Positions 35,351 through 42,412 of a stretch of DNA of 64,000 nt are shown one piece after another (positions within the stretch are counted from its first letter, which is position 1; each line of letters opens with the position of its first letter). The stretch is taken from assembly GCA_028706745.1 (NCBI GenBank), contig JAQTVM010000002.1, positions 1 to 64,000 on the forward strand. Direction: 5' to 3'. Below the pieces are notes generated by a model. That model was not told where the DNA came from. It saw only the letters and a list, made by a program, of their open reading frames with translations, and did no database searches. The position numbers were made by a program, and so were the translations under genes. This DNA comes from Candidatus Nanoarchaeia archaeon (GTDB taxonomy: Archaea; Nanobdellota; Nanobdellia; SCGC-AAA011-G17; GW2011-AR17).

Positions 35351-36067
35351 TTAAACCCCGAAGTTTTCTCTCAGGAAGGAAATCATCATTTCATTTCCTG
35401 AAGTGCCGTATACCCTGTAAGCGTCCTTAAGATATTCCTTTTTCAGGTAAAGGTCTCCGAGCTTGTTAAGCTTTTCCTTTTCTGCAGCCGCTGCAAACGC
35501 TTTCTCTGCAAAAGGCAATGCTTCTGTCCTTTCGCTCTTGACGCACCTGTCTCCAACCTCAATGAGCTTTAATCTGTTGCCTAAAAGCTGGAAAACCTCA
35601 ATGGCAGAGTCAAACTTTTCCCTCTTGATGCATTCTTCTCCCACCTTCAAAAGCATCTCCTTGTCATTCAAAAGCTTGTAAGCCCTGATTGCATCAACCA
35701 TCTGTCCGTCCCTTAAGCAGGCTTCTCCTGTCTTTCTCAGCCTGTCATTGTTCTCAGCCATGTGAAAGCAGTCAATTGCGTCTGAAAACATCCCCTTGGA
35801 TGCGAAATCATCCCCAATCTCAACAAGTTTCTGCCTGTTTCCTGTCTGCACAAATGCCTTAATTGCTTCAGGTATTCTTCCTTTCTTGAGAAGCTCCTCG
35901 GCAACCGCATTAAGCACATTGCCCCTCATTTCATCGCTGAACATTGAAAGGTTTACGTTGTCAACGCCTTTCTTAAGGATAATCGGAACCATCTTTTCGT
36001 AGGTTTCGCTACCTTTGGCATTAAATTTTTCTACCAATCCTGGCACGGCTTTTTTTATGTGGTCCAT
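35351..36067 (-). CDS. TPR-like helical repeat protein
   Basis: Built of degenerate repeats of about 33-35 residues, for example KLVEIGDDFASKGMFSDAID, KTGEACLRDGQMVDAIRAYK, KVGEECIKREKFDSAIEVFQ and KLGDLYLKKEYLKDAYRVYG. The A/G/Y spacing fits TPR helical pairs. No signal or membrane segment, so a cytoplasmic scaffold is likely. It is convergent with the radical SAM operon. Confidence 0.8.
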   Translation of the reverse strand: MDHIKKAVPGLVEKFNAKGSETYEKMVPIILKKGVDNVNLSMFSDEMRGNVLNAVAEELLKKGRIPEAIKAFVQTGNRQKLVEIGDDFASKGMFSDAIDCFHMAENNDRLRKTGEACLRDGQMVDAIRAYKLLNDKEMLLKVGEECIKREKFDSAIEVFQLLGNRLKLIEVGDRCVKSERTEALPFAEKAFAAAAEKEKLNKLGDLYLKKEYLKDAYRVYGTSGNEMMISFLRENFGV

Positions 36068-36206
36068 GTTAAATCACCCTCGCTTTTTATAATTATAATA
36101 CTGCTAATTGTGATGAACTACTTGTTTATAAAGTTATTGTTAATTCATCACGCAAAAGATTAGTCATGATGTTATCACTGCTGTATGATTAGATGGAGAG
36201 AAGAAG

Positions 36207-37295
36207 TTAGTGATGTAGAGAAGGAGGCTGCACTTTTATAATTTCTATTGATTTATTGGTAATTGTTCTCCTTATCTTGAAAGTGTTTGCGTGTTTTGCA
36301 TAAGCATTCCAGCCTTGCATTGATTCAAGCAAATCCAAGGTGTTACTCCTATCTTCCTTGCATAGCTGTTTAAACATTTCAAGCCTTCTTTGCATCTTCC
36401 TTATGTTTCTTTTCCTTAAAATGCGAAAATGGTAAAAGCACTTGAAGCCGAGCAAGTCAACCCCCCTTCCTAATGGAATTATTTTTGATTTCTGCGGATG
36501 TAGTTCAAGCAAAAGCTCATTCTGGAGGAATGAGCTTATTTCTGTTTTCCAGCTTTCAAGCTGGTTCTTGGAGTTATGGACTATTAAGAAATCATCTACA
36601 TACCTAAGGTAATATTTCGCTTTCAGCCTGTGCTTAATGAATTGGTCAAGCTCGTTAAGATAAATGTTTGCAAAGAACTGGCTTGTGAGGTTGCCTAACG
36701 GCATTCCTTTGCCCTCTTGTTTTGCATTGTAATTATTGAGTATTTTTCTGATTAAATCCATTACATCTTTATCAGCTATTTTCTCGCTTATAATTTTCAT
36801 CAGCTTTTCGTGGGAAACTGTTTCAAAATAGTGTTTTATATCAGCCTTAAGAGCATAGCCCTGCACATAATTCTTGTCTTGCAATCCCCTTATTTGCCTG
36901 CCATTGCAGGACACTTTTCGCTTGAAATAATCAAAACGCTGTATCGCTTTTAGATTGCCTTTCCCTTTCCTGTTGGCATAGCTGTCGTAAATGAAGTATT
37001 TTTCAAAAATCGGCTCTAATATATTGCAAATAGCGTGATGCACAACTCTGTCCCTGAAATCGCTTACTGAAATTCTTCTTGTTTTTGGGTCTCTTAGGAT
37101 AAATTCATTTAACGGCAGAGGAAGATATATTTTTTGAATGAGTTCAACATGAAGCATTTGCAGGTTTTCAGCAAGATTCTTCTCAAATTGCATAACATAA
37201 GGCTTAAGTGTCTTATGCTTTCTGGCTTTCTTGAAAGCCAGCTCAAGATTTTCAATTGAGCAAATCTGCTCAAACAAGCGCTTGTATGTTTTCAT
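36207..37295 (-). CDS. DGR reverse transcriptase
   Basis: A 362-aa reverse transcriptase lacking a maturase or endonuclease domain. Motif A-like LKADIKHYFETV (149-160), the DGR-type LGNLTSQFFAN (200-210, where DGR enzymes have xGxxxSQ) and catalytic RYVDDFLIVH (231-240) are present. It copies the template RNA, misincorporating opposite adenines, and the cDNA replaces the variable repeat. It lies 38 bp downstream, on the same strand, of the 92-bp template repeat, and the target gene is further upstream. No Avd accessory gene is recognisable. Group II intron or retron identity is excluded by the TR/VR pair. Confidence 0.95.
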   Translation of the reverse strand: MKTYKRLFEQICSIENLELAFKKARKHKTLKPYVMQFEKNLAENLQMLHVELIQKIYLPLPLNEFILRDPKTRRISVSDFRDRVVHHAICNILEPIFEKYFIYDSYANRKGKGNLKAIQRFDYFKRKVSCNGRQIRGLQDKNYVQGYALKADIKHYFETVSHEKLMKIISEKIADKDVMDLIRKILNNYNAKQEGKGMPLGNLTSQFFANIYLNELDQFIKHRLKAKYYLRYVDDFLIVHNSKNQLESWKTEISSFLQNELLLELHPQKSKIIPLGRGVDLLGFKCFYHFRILRKRNIRKMQRRLEMFKQLCKEDRSNTLDLLESMQGWNAYAKHANTFKIRRTITNKSIEIIKVQPPSLHH

Positions 37296-37332
37296 TGCCG
37301 GGAATATGGAGCCCGAACGCAGAAGAGCTATT

Positions 37333-37424
37333 CCAAAAGCACGGCCGAGGTTGTCGTTGAGGTTGTTGTTGTTGCCGTTAAGGGCTGAATTGTTGTTAAG
37401 GTTGTTAGCCCAGAGGGCGCGGCT
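37333..37424 (-). repeat. DGR template repeat (TR)
   Basis: A 92-bp block aligned without gaps to the variable repeat at 37847-37938. On the coding strand it reads as 11 AAC and one AAT codon among conserved ones (ANNLNNNSALNGNNNNLNDN in one-letter code), the usual adenine-rich design. All ten mismatches to the VR are A in this copy. At its 3' flank the GC-rich hairpins present beside the VR are missing, as expected for the template (IMH*) side. Confidence 0.97.
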
Positions 37425-37460
37425 GTGTAGCTTGCCAACCGATAATAATCACTGATATGT

Positions 37461-37486
37461 CAAGAACACGCAAAAGCGTGTTCTTG
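37461..37486. other. 11-bp perfect hairpin in DGR spacer
   Basis: CAAGAACACGC (37461-37471) and GCGTGTTCTTG (37476-37486) pair perfectly around AAAA. It lies 37 bp from the TR, in the region expected to give the 5' part of the template RNA. Confidence 0.8.
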
Positions 37487-37494
37487 AGCATGCC

Positions 37495-37519
37495 AGAAAT
37501 TTCGACATCCGAAATTTCT
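37495..37519. other. 10-bp perfect hairpin in DGR spacer
   Basis: AGAAATTTCG (37495-37504) and CGAAATTTCT (37510-37519) pair perfectly with a 5-nt loop, only 8 bp from the previous hairpin. The tandem could structure the template RNA or insulate it. Confidence 0.8.
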
Positions 37520-37764
37520 AAGCACTTCACGATTTCACCTTTGCAGGCTACTCAGTGTTGCATCTGTATTGCACCCGAATGCCAAGTTTAAATAAAAGCA
37601 TTCAGATTGGCAGGCGTGTAGCCCTTGCGCTACTTGCGCTCGGACAAAAAAGAAGAATAGAAAGAAAGAATAAAAAGTTTTGCTTTTATTTCCTGAAAAC
37701 TTTAGGATTTACAGGGACATACATTAAGCCATTATGCTCAAAAGCAACTCCTTGCTTAAGCGCA

Positions 37765-38502
37765 TCAGCTATATTTGCTTCCAGCCCTGAAACCGCGCGG
37801 CGCCTGCGGCGCCGTTGCTCGCCCTTCGGGCTCGCTACGACGTACCCCAAAAGCACGGCCGAGGATGTCGTAGAGGTTGCTGAGGTTGCCGTAAAGGGCT
37901 GAATTGTAGTAAAGGTAGTCAGCCCAGAGGGCGCGGCTGAATGCCTTGCCCTGCTCTTTGGCATGCGCCTTGTCAACAACATATAATGGAACATTTTTTA
38001 TGCCATTTTCCCTCAAAAACCTTCCGTAATTGTCAGCTTCGTCTCCAAACAGGAAAGCTGTAACAGCTTCCTTGCTGAAAGCGTCTGTTGAAATATTGCT
38101 TGGCACATCTTTTCTTTTCAAAAGCAAAACCTTGCCTTTGTGCTTTGCGCCTCCCTGAAGCGATTCAACAGCAACATCATTAAGGAAATATTCCCTAAAT
38201 GGATTCGCCCTGTGGCAGTCTGTTGCATGCTTTGCAGCAGAAGGAGATTGCAGTAAAGGATTAAATGCCCCTGATGCAACAAGAATGTCCCCATTTGGCA
38301 AATAATTGAAATTCTCAGCAAGCCATGACCATTGTCTGCTTACAGCATGATTCGCCCCGCCAAGCATTCTTGCCTCGGCAAGCTGCTTTGCTGTTATCAT
38401 TTCAAGGTTTTCTGCCCTGAACTCATCAACACATCTGTCAAAAGCTCCTTGAGCCTGATAGACTTCAAGTGCCTCGCCCTTTGGTATTACGTATTTTTCC
38501 AT
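37765..38502 (-). CDS. DGR target protein (variable protein)
   Basis: A 245-aa protein with a strong SD (AGGAGG) before the ATG and a TATA-like TTAAATAC about 55-65 nt upstream. The N-terminal 180 residues (MEKYVIPKGEALEVYQAQG..., WLAENFNYLPNGDILVASGA) match no fold I recognise, and there is no signal peptide. The variable repeat encodes residues 189-219: S-R-A-L-W-A then D,Y,L,Y,Y,N and so on. After Gly219 the frame reads through GC-rich hairpins as RRSEPEGRATAPQAPRGF and stops; a more natural C-terminus occurs in a different frame. Binding function with diversified surface is inferred. Confidence 0.9.
   Translation of the reverse strand: MEKYVIPKGEALEVYQAQGAFDRCVDEFRAENLEMITAKQLAEARMLGGANHAVSRQWSWLAENFNYLPNGDILVASGAFNPLLQSPSAAKHATDCHRANPFREYFLNDVAVESLQGGAKHKGKVLLLKRKDVPSNISTDAFSKEAVTAFLFGDEADNYGRFLRENGIKNVPLYVVDKAHAKEQGKAFSRALWADYLYYNSALYGNLSNLYDILGRAFGVRRSEPEGRATAPQAPRGFRAGSKYS
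37798..37831. other. hairpins flanking VR (putative IMH region)
   Basis: Two stems follow the VR on the coding strand: GCCC-TTC-GGGC (37821-37831) and GGCGCC-TGC-GGCGCC (37799-37813, extendable by one C-G pair). They lie 16 and 34 bp past the VR edge. DGRs commonly need a GC-rich hairpin or cruciform just beyond the initiation-of-mutagenic-homing site, and the TR side lacks these. Confidence 0.7.
37847..37938 (-). repeat. DGR variable repeat (VR)
   Basis: Aligns over all 92 bp with the TR. Ten substitutions, all at TR adenines of the coding strand, change nine of the twelve Asn codons (to D, Y, Y, Y, Y, L, S, Y and I); the remaining three stay Asn. Non-adenine bases are identical, a signature of adenine-specific mutagenic homing that has happened in this lineage. 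Confidence 0.97.
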
Positions 38503-38628
38503 TTTTGAACCTCCTAATAAGTATTTTTGGTTAGGATTTGAAGATATTGCAAGTATTTAAGCCTTTTGGTTTTGTTGTCACTTGAAAGTTTAGGTTAATC
38601 CAAAATGAGAAAGAAATTTGTTCAAACT

Positions 38629-38652
38629 TTATGCACAATATATAGTGCATAA
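38629..38652. promoter_or_regulatory. palindromic operator TTATGCAC-N8-GTGCATAA
   Basis: Perfect 8-bp arms flank an AT-only spacer (AATATATA). It lies about 25 bp upstream of the TATA box (GTTTATAAAG, about 38678-38687) of the ATPase gene starting at 38710. A shorter copy follows at 38662. Confidence 0.65.
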
Positions 38653-38661
38653 CTTCCTACT

Positions 38662-38671
38662 TTATGCATAA
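38662..38671. promoter_or_regulatory. second half-operator TTATGCATAA
   Basis: A 10-bp self-complementary copy of the TTATGCA half-site abuts the TATA box, so a protein bound here would compete with TBP/TFB. It pairs with the longer palindrome at 38629 (33 bp start to start, about three helical turns). Confidence 0.5.
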
Positions 38672-38709
38672 CGTAAAGTTTATAAAGTAGATATACCCCC
38701 CATAAAGCC

Positions 38710-40053
38710 ATGGATGAAATAACCCTCAGGCTGATGGAAAACCTGAATGAGCACTGGGCGCTCGGCAAGGTGCCTGAAAGGCTGAAAGAAAAGATAAAGC
38801 GAGAAAAATTCCAGGACATAATAAAATATCTTGATGAAAGGCAGATAATAACAATAGTAGGGCTTAGAAGAACCGGGAAAACAACGCTCATATTCCAGAT
38901 GATGGAGCACCTTATAGAAAAGGGCGTAAAGCCAAAAAACATCCTTTATTTTTCTTTTGATGAGCTGACAAGCAAAAGCCCCGAAACTATAGATGAGATT
39001 ATACAGCATTTTGCGTCAAACATTTCAAAAAGCAGCATGGAAAGCAAAGAAAGAAAATACATATTTTTTGACGAAATACAAAAAGTTGAGAATTGGCAGG
39101 CTGTTCTAAAGAGGTATTATGACCTGAAATACAGCCTGAAATTTATAGTTTCAGGCTCTGAAAGCTTGTTGCTCAGAAAGAAAACCAAGGAAACAATGGC
39201 AGGGAGAAGCTTTGATTTTCTCCTTACCCCTATGTCTTTCAGGGAATACCTTGAATTCAACGGCGTAAAAGCGGAAAAAGGCACATGCAGGGAGATTTAT
39301 GCAAAAACCATTGCGCACCATGCAAAGCTGAGAGGGATGTTTGAGGAATTTCTGCTTAGAGGCGGCTTTCCTGAAACAATAGGCATGGATACACACAGGC
39401 TTCAGGAATACCTTTATGAATCTGTGCTTCAGAAAATCGTGTTCAGCGACATCCCCTCTTTGTTTAATATTTCAAACCCTGAAATGCTGGTAAAAATTAT
39501 GGAGCTTGTTTCAAAGAACACGTCACAGCTTTTTGAGATAGGGCAGATTTGCGAAGTTTTTAATATATCAAGAAACTCAGCTTCAGCATACCTTTCTTAC
39601 CTTGAAAACTCTTTCCTTATATCGATATCATTCAATTACACGAAAAGCAAAGTAAAACAGCTAAGAACAAGCAAAAAAGCATACATAAATGATACAGGAA
39701 TTGCAAACAGCCTTTTAAAGCAATTACATATTGAGTCCCCTGAATATCTTGGGCAGCTAGCTGAAACACAAGTTTACAATGAAATCTCAAGAAGGTGCCA
39801 GGCATTATTTTGGCGGGACAAAATGCAGCATGAAGTTGATATAATCGTCAAGAACAAAAAAATAATCCCTGTGGAAGTAAAATACAGGGCAACAATAAGC
39901 ACAGGGGATATTAAAAATACGGAAATTTTTATGGAAAAAAACAATGTTGTAAAAGGGATAATTGTCACAAAAGACCTGTTCCGGGAAGAAAAAAGCCTTG
40001 TATATATCCCGGCGTGGCTTTTTCTCTTGTCTTACGAAACATTAATAGAATAA
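38710..40053 (+). CDS. AAA+ ATPase, AAA_14/DUF4143 type
   Basis: Walker A is VGLRRTGKTTLIFQM (about residues 50-64) and Walker B KYIFFDEIQKVE (about 116-127), followed by sensor SGSESLLLRKKT. The C-terminal DUF4143 part contains NDTGIANSLL, QVYNEISRR and a PD-(D/E)xK-like HEVDIIV...VEVKYR segment. These proteins are common in archaea, often as isolated, horizontally spread genes; cellular role is unclear, with a suspected nuclease/ATPase activity. It has its own palindromic operator and TATA box. It lies next to, but opposite to, the DGR. Confidence 0.88.
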   Translation: MDEITLRLMENLNEHWALGKVPERLKEKIKREKFQDIIKYLDERQIITIVGLRRTGKTTLIFQMMEHLIEKGVKPKNILYFSFDELTSKSPETIDEIIQHFASNISKSSMESKERKYIFFDEIQKVENWQAVLKRYYDLKYSLKFIVSGSESLLLRKKTKETMAGRSFDFLLTPMSFREYLEFNGVKAEKGTCREIYAKTIAHHAKLRGMFEEFLLRGGFPETIGMDTHRLQEYLYESVLQKIVFSDIPSLFNISNPEMLVKIMELVSKNTSQLFEIGQICEVFNISRNSASAYLSYLENSFLISISFNYTKSKVKQLRTSKKAYINDTGIANSLLKQLHIESPEYLGQLAETQVYNEISRRCQALFWRDKMQHEVDIIVKNKKIIPVEVKYRATISTGDIKNTEIFMEKNNVVKGIIVTKDLFREEKSLVYIPAWLFLLSYETLIE

Positions 40054-40191
40054 ATAAAAAAATATCCCTTGGGCAGGATAACATTATATTGCATTCAGTA
40101 TAAATGCTTTTCAGAGATGTAAAACCAAAATAGGGATAAAATTCACGGCGGAGGTCTGCGAGCAGAGTGAAGTGAACCTCGGAACATGCTG

Positions 40192-40238
40192 GAAAATCAA
40201 GAAGGATTTTCGGCACACAGAAAACGCGAAGCGTTTTC
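40192..40238. other. tandem perfect hairpins in intergenic repeat
   Basis: GAAAATC (40192-40198)/GATTTTC (40205-40211) and GAAAACGC (40220-40227)/GCGTTTTC (40231-40238) lie 8 bp apart, with further small inverted pairs upstream (CTGC-GAG-CAG and GAGGT/ACCTC near 40150-40180). The stretch 40054-40279 holds no gene; it separates two convergent genes. Confidence 0.6.
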
Positions 40239-40279
40239 AAGTGAAGCGCAGCGAAGTGACAGAGCCCTGCCTTTTGGGA

Positions 40280-41386
40280 CTAGTCAACATGCACCTCAAC
40301 AATATCCTCATCAGCAACCTTATTGTCAAGCTTCAAAATCTTCTGCCCGTCAAACTTCACTGACTTCCCCCAGATTCTCGCGAACCTGAACCGCTTTACA
40401 AAATCCCTGTGCAGTTTTTCGCAGACGTTTTTAATTGTAGCGCCTTCGGTAAGAACCATTGGCTCGCTCATATCTGCATCTTTTCCTGCTTCCTTGCAGT
40501 AAATTCTCACGAATTTCAGGCTTTTGAATATAAGTTCTTTTAATTCATCCAATCCTATATTATTTTCAGCTGAAATGCACAAATCAGGATTTATCTGCGC
40601 CTTTACCCTTTCCAGCGCATTAGCGTCAAGCAGGTCAACTTTGTTTAATATTGTAATCCCGGGCACATATTTCCTGTTGCCTTCAACAATATCTATCAGC
40701 TCGTCAGGCGTTATGTCGCCTCTTATTACTACATCTGCATTGTTTAGTTTTAACTCATGCAGCATTGCAATGGCAGTTGCCTTATCCATTTTTGTGAGAT
40801 TGCCGCAGGAAAGGTTTAATCCGCCTGTCGGCTTTTTTGTAATCCTTATTTCCGGCTTTTTCATGTTCATTCTGATTCTTGCCGCATACAATTCATTTTT
40901 CATAATCTGAAGCTGCCCCGGAGCTGCTGCATCAACCAGAAGTATGATTAAGTCTGCGCTCGAGGCTGCTGCAAGAACTTCTTTTCCTCTTCCTTTTCCT
41001 TCAGAAGCGCCTTCAATCAAGCCGGGAACATCCAGTATCTGGATTCTTGTTTTCTTGTAATTCAAGACGCCGGGAATTACTGTCAATGTTGTAAATGCAT
41101 ATGCGCCCACTCTTGATTCAGCGTCTGTTATCTTGTTCAGCAAAGTGCTTTTGCCTGCTGACGGAAATCCTATTAAGGCAGCTGTCGCGTCGCCTGTTTT
41201 TTTTACTGCAAACCCGTCTGCCGCAATCTTTGCAGTTGATTTCTTGTGCTTCTCATCCCTCAGCCTTGCTATCTTTGCCTTCAGAAGCCCCACAGAACGC
41301 TGGGTTCTCTTGTTGTACTTTGTAGTCCTGAGCTCTTCCTCAAACTCGGCTATCTTCTCGTTCAGTTTTGTGTCATTAATGCCCAT
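40280..41386 (-). CDS. DRG-family Obg-like GTPase with TGS domain
   Basis: The protein starts MGINDTKLNEKIAEFEEELR, the conserved DRG N-terminal helix; the open frame reaches 41491 but its extra residues are not conserved-looking. G1 GFPSAGKST, switch II DVPGLIEGA, and TILNKVDL are present. The C-terminal TGS domain (AKDADMSEPMVLTEGATIKN... WGKSVKFDGQKILKLDN) binds ribosome or RNA partners. DRG proteins act in translation control. Length (368 aa) is as expected. It stands opposite the YkgJ-type gene and shares its upstream region. Confidence 0.93.
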   Translation of the reverse strand: MGINDTKLNEKIAEFEEELRTTKYNKRTQRSVGLLKAKIARLRDEKHKKSTAKIAADGFAVKKTGDATAALIGFPSAGKSTLLNKITDAESRVGAYAFTTLTVIPGVLNYKKTRIQILDVPGLIEGASEGKGRGKEVLAAASSADLIILLVDAAAPGQLQIMKNELYAARIRMNMKKPEIRITKKPTGGLNLSCGNLTKMDKATAIAMLHELKLNNADVVIRGDITPDELIDIVEGNRKYVPGITILNKVDLLDANALERVKAQINPDLCISAENNIGLDELKELIFKSLKFVRIYCKEAGKDADMSEPMVLTEGATIKNVCEKLHRDFVKRFRFARIWGKSVKFDGQKILKLDNKVADEDIVEVHVD

Positions 41387-41479
41387 TATATTCGAAATAT
41401 GGAACATATTGGTTAAATAGCTTTCTATGACAAAAAGAAGAAAGTCAGATTTAAATACTGCCTTGCATTTGTTAAATAT

Positions 41480-41830
41480 ATGAAAAAGCACCCCAAATTA
41501 AAAAATCCTGAAGCGTGCAGGACATGCGCCGCCTGCTGCAAGCAGTTTCCTTTTTATGACCATAATGATGACGGGCTGGTTGACAGGATAAAACTGCTGA
41601 AAACAGACAAGATTATTGTTGAGGAATCGGATTTTGCGACTCAGGACGGAAAAAGACTTTTCAGGATTGTATTGGACATCACCTGCTCTGCATTGAAATT
41701 CAAAAACGGAAAATATTACTGCAAATTGTACGGCAAGAAGTCAAGACCCAGGATGTGCAGCGAGTATCCCTATGAAATAACTGACTGGGAAAGAAAGCAC
41801 TGCAAGGGGCTTAAGCCCCGTAAAGCTTAA
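41480..41830 (+). CDS. YkgJ-family cysteine cluster protein
   Basis: Starts with CRTCAACCKQFPF (CxxCxxCC), and further C residues are in DITCSALKF, KYYCKLY and RPRMCSEYP; the eight-cysteine pattern defines the YkgJ/CxxCxxCC family thought to bind zinc or Fe-S. 116 aa is the normal size. The substrate is unknown. The ATG is followed 26 bases after its stop by another plus-strand gene. Confidence 0.85.
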   Translation: MKKHPKLKNPEACRTCAACCKQFPFYDHNDDGLVDRIKLLKTDKIIVEESDFATQDGKRLFRIVLDITCSALKFKNGKYYCKLYGKKSRPRMCSEYPYEITDWERKHCKGLKPRKA

Positions 41831-41856
41831 ATATAGCCTCTTTTGGAACAATTCTT

Positions 41857-42387
41857 ATGCAGGCAGTAAAAACAATAGCAGAGCCTGAGCTTTCAGGCAT
41901 TTTAAGAGTAGGGCAAAGGGCTTTCGGATATTTGGAAAAGAATTCCGGGAAAAAGTACCTTGAGACATTAAGCCTTGCATGCTGTATAGGGCTTTATGCG
42001 AGAAGCGAAAATGGGATAGAAGCGCTGAGCCATATAGACTGCGGCGGAAATACAGGCATAAGAGCTGATTCGCAGGCTTTAATTTTCCTCGATTATATGA
42101 AACATAAAGGGATGAATCCTTATGAGATAATCATAGTAAGAAGCGCAACAGCGGTTCCTGAAAGTATCTCCAAGATATACAATGTGCTGGAATCAAGGAA
42201 GTGCAGAAATATCCGCGGAATAAAGGGAGGGGATTCAATTGACATTCTTTTTGAGAATGGCCGCCCTTATTTTGTTGAAAACGCAGAAAAGCAAAAGAAG
42301 GATTGGCAAACTATCCTGGACATGCTAAACAGGCAGGGGCTTAAGTGCGAGAATACAGGCGAGATAATCATACCTGAAAACATTTAA
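41857..42387 (+). CDS. hypothetical protein, possible CheD/NTAN-like amidase fold
   Basis: A 176-aa alpha/beta protein. The segment SLACCIGLYARSENGIEAL followed by SHIDCGG places a Cys and a His as in CheD-type deamidases and N-terminal Asn amidases (Cys nucleophile on a strand, then LxHxD). This is a weak fold guess; other parts (EIIIVRSATAVPESISKIYN) also fit a CheD-like sheet. It lies between YkgJ and AmrS genes in the same direction. Treat function as unknown. Confidence 0.6.
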   Translation: MQAVKTIAEPELSGILRVGQRAFGYLEKNSGKKYLETLSLACCIGLYARSENGIEALSHIDCGGNTGIRADSQALIFLDYMKHKGMNPYEIIIVRSATAVPESISKIYNVLESRKCRNIRGIKGGDSIDILFENGRPYFVENAEKQKKDWQTILDMLNRQGLKCENTGEIIIPENI

Positions 42388-42412
42388 TAATCAGCCAAGC
42401 TTCTGCTAATTC

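Larger units (their letters stand above)
37425..37764. other. non-coding DGR spacer between target and TR
   Basis: This 340-bp stretch lies between the target gene and the template repeat on the minus strand. It carries two perfect hairpins (37461-37486 and 37495-37519), a further GAATGC/GCATTC and GCCAA/TTGGC inverted pair near 37575-37610, and the out-of-frame continuation of the target's C-terminus up to 37686. No Avd-like gene is seen. It is probably the leader of the template RNA. Confidence 0.6.

Noticed and set aside
37555..37902. 115-codon plus-strand open frame over the DGR variable repeat
   Set aside because: It is antisense to the target gene and changes with the VR; no start signals. 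The long frame is a by-product of repeat composition.
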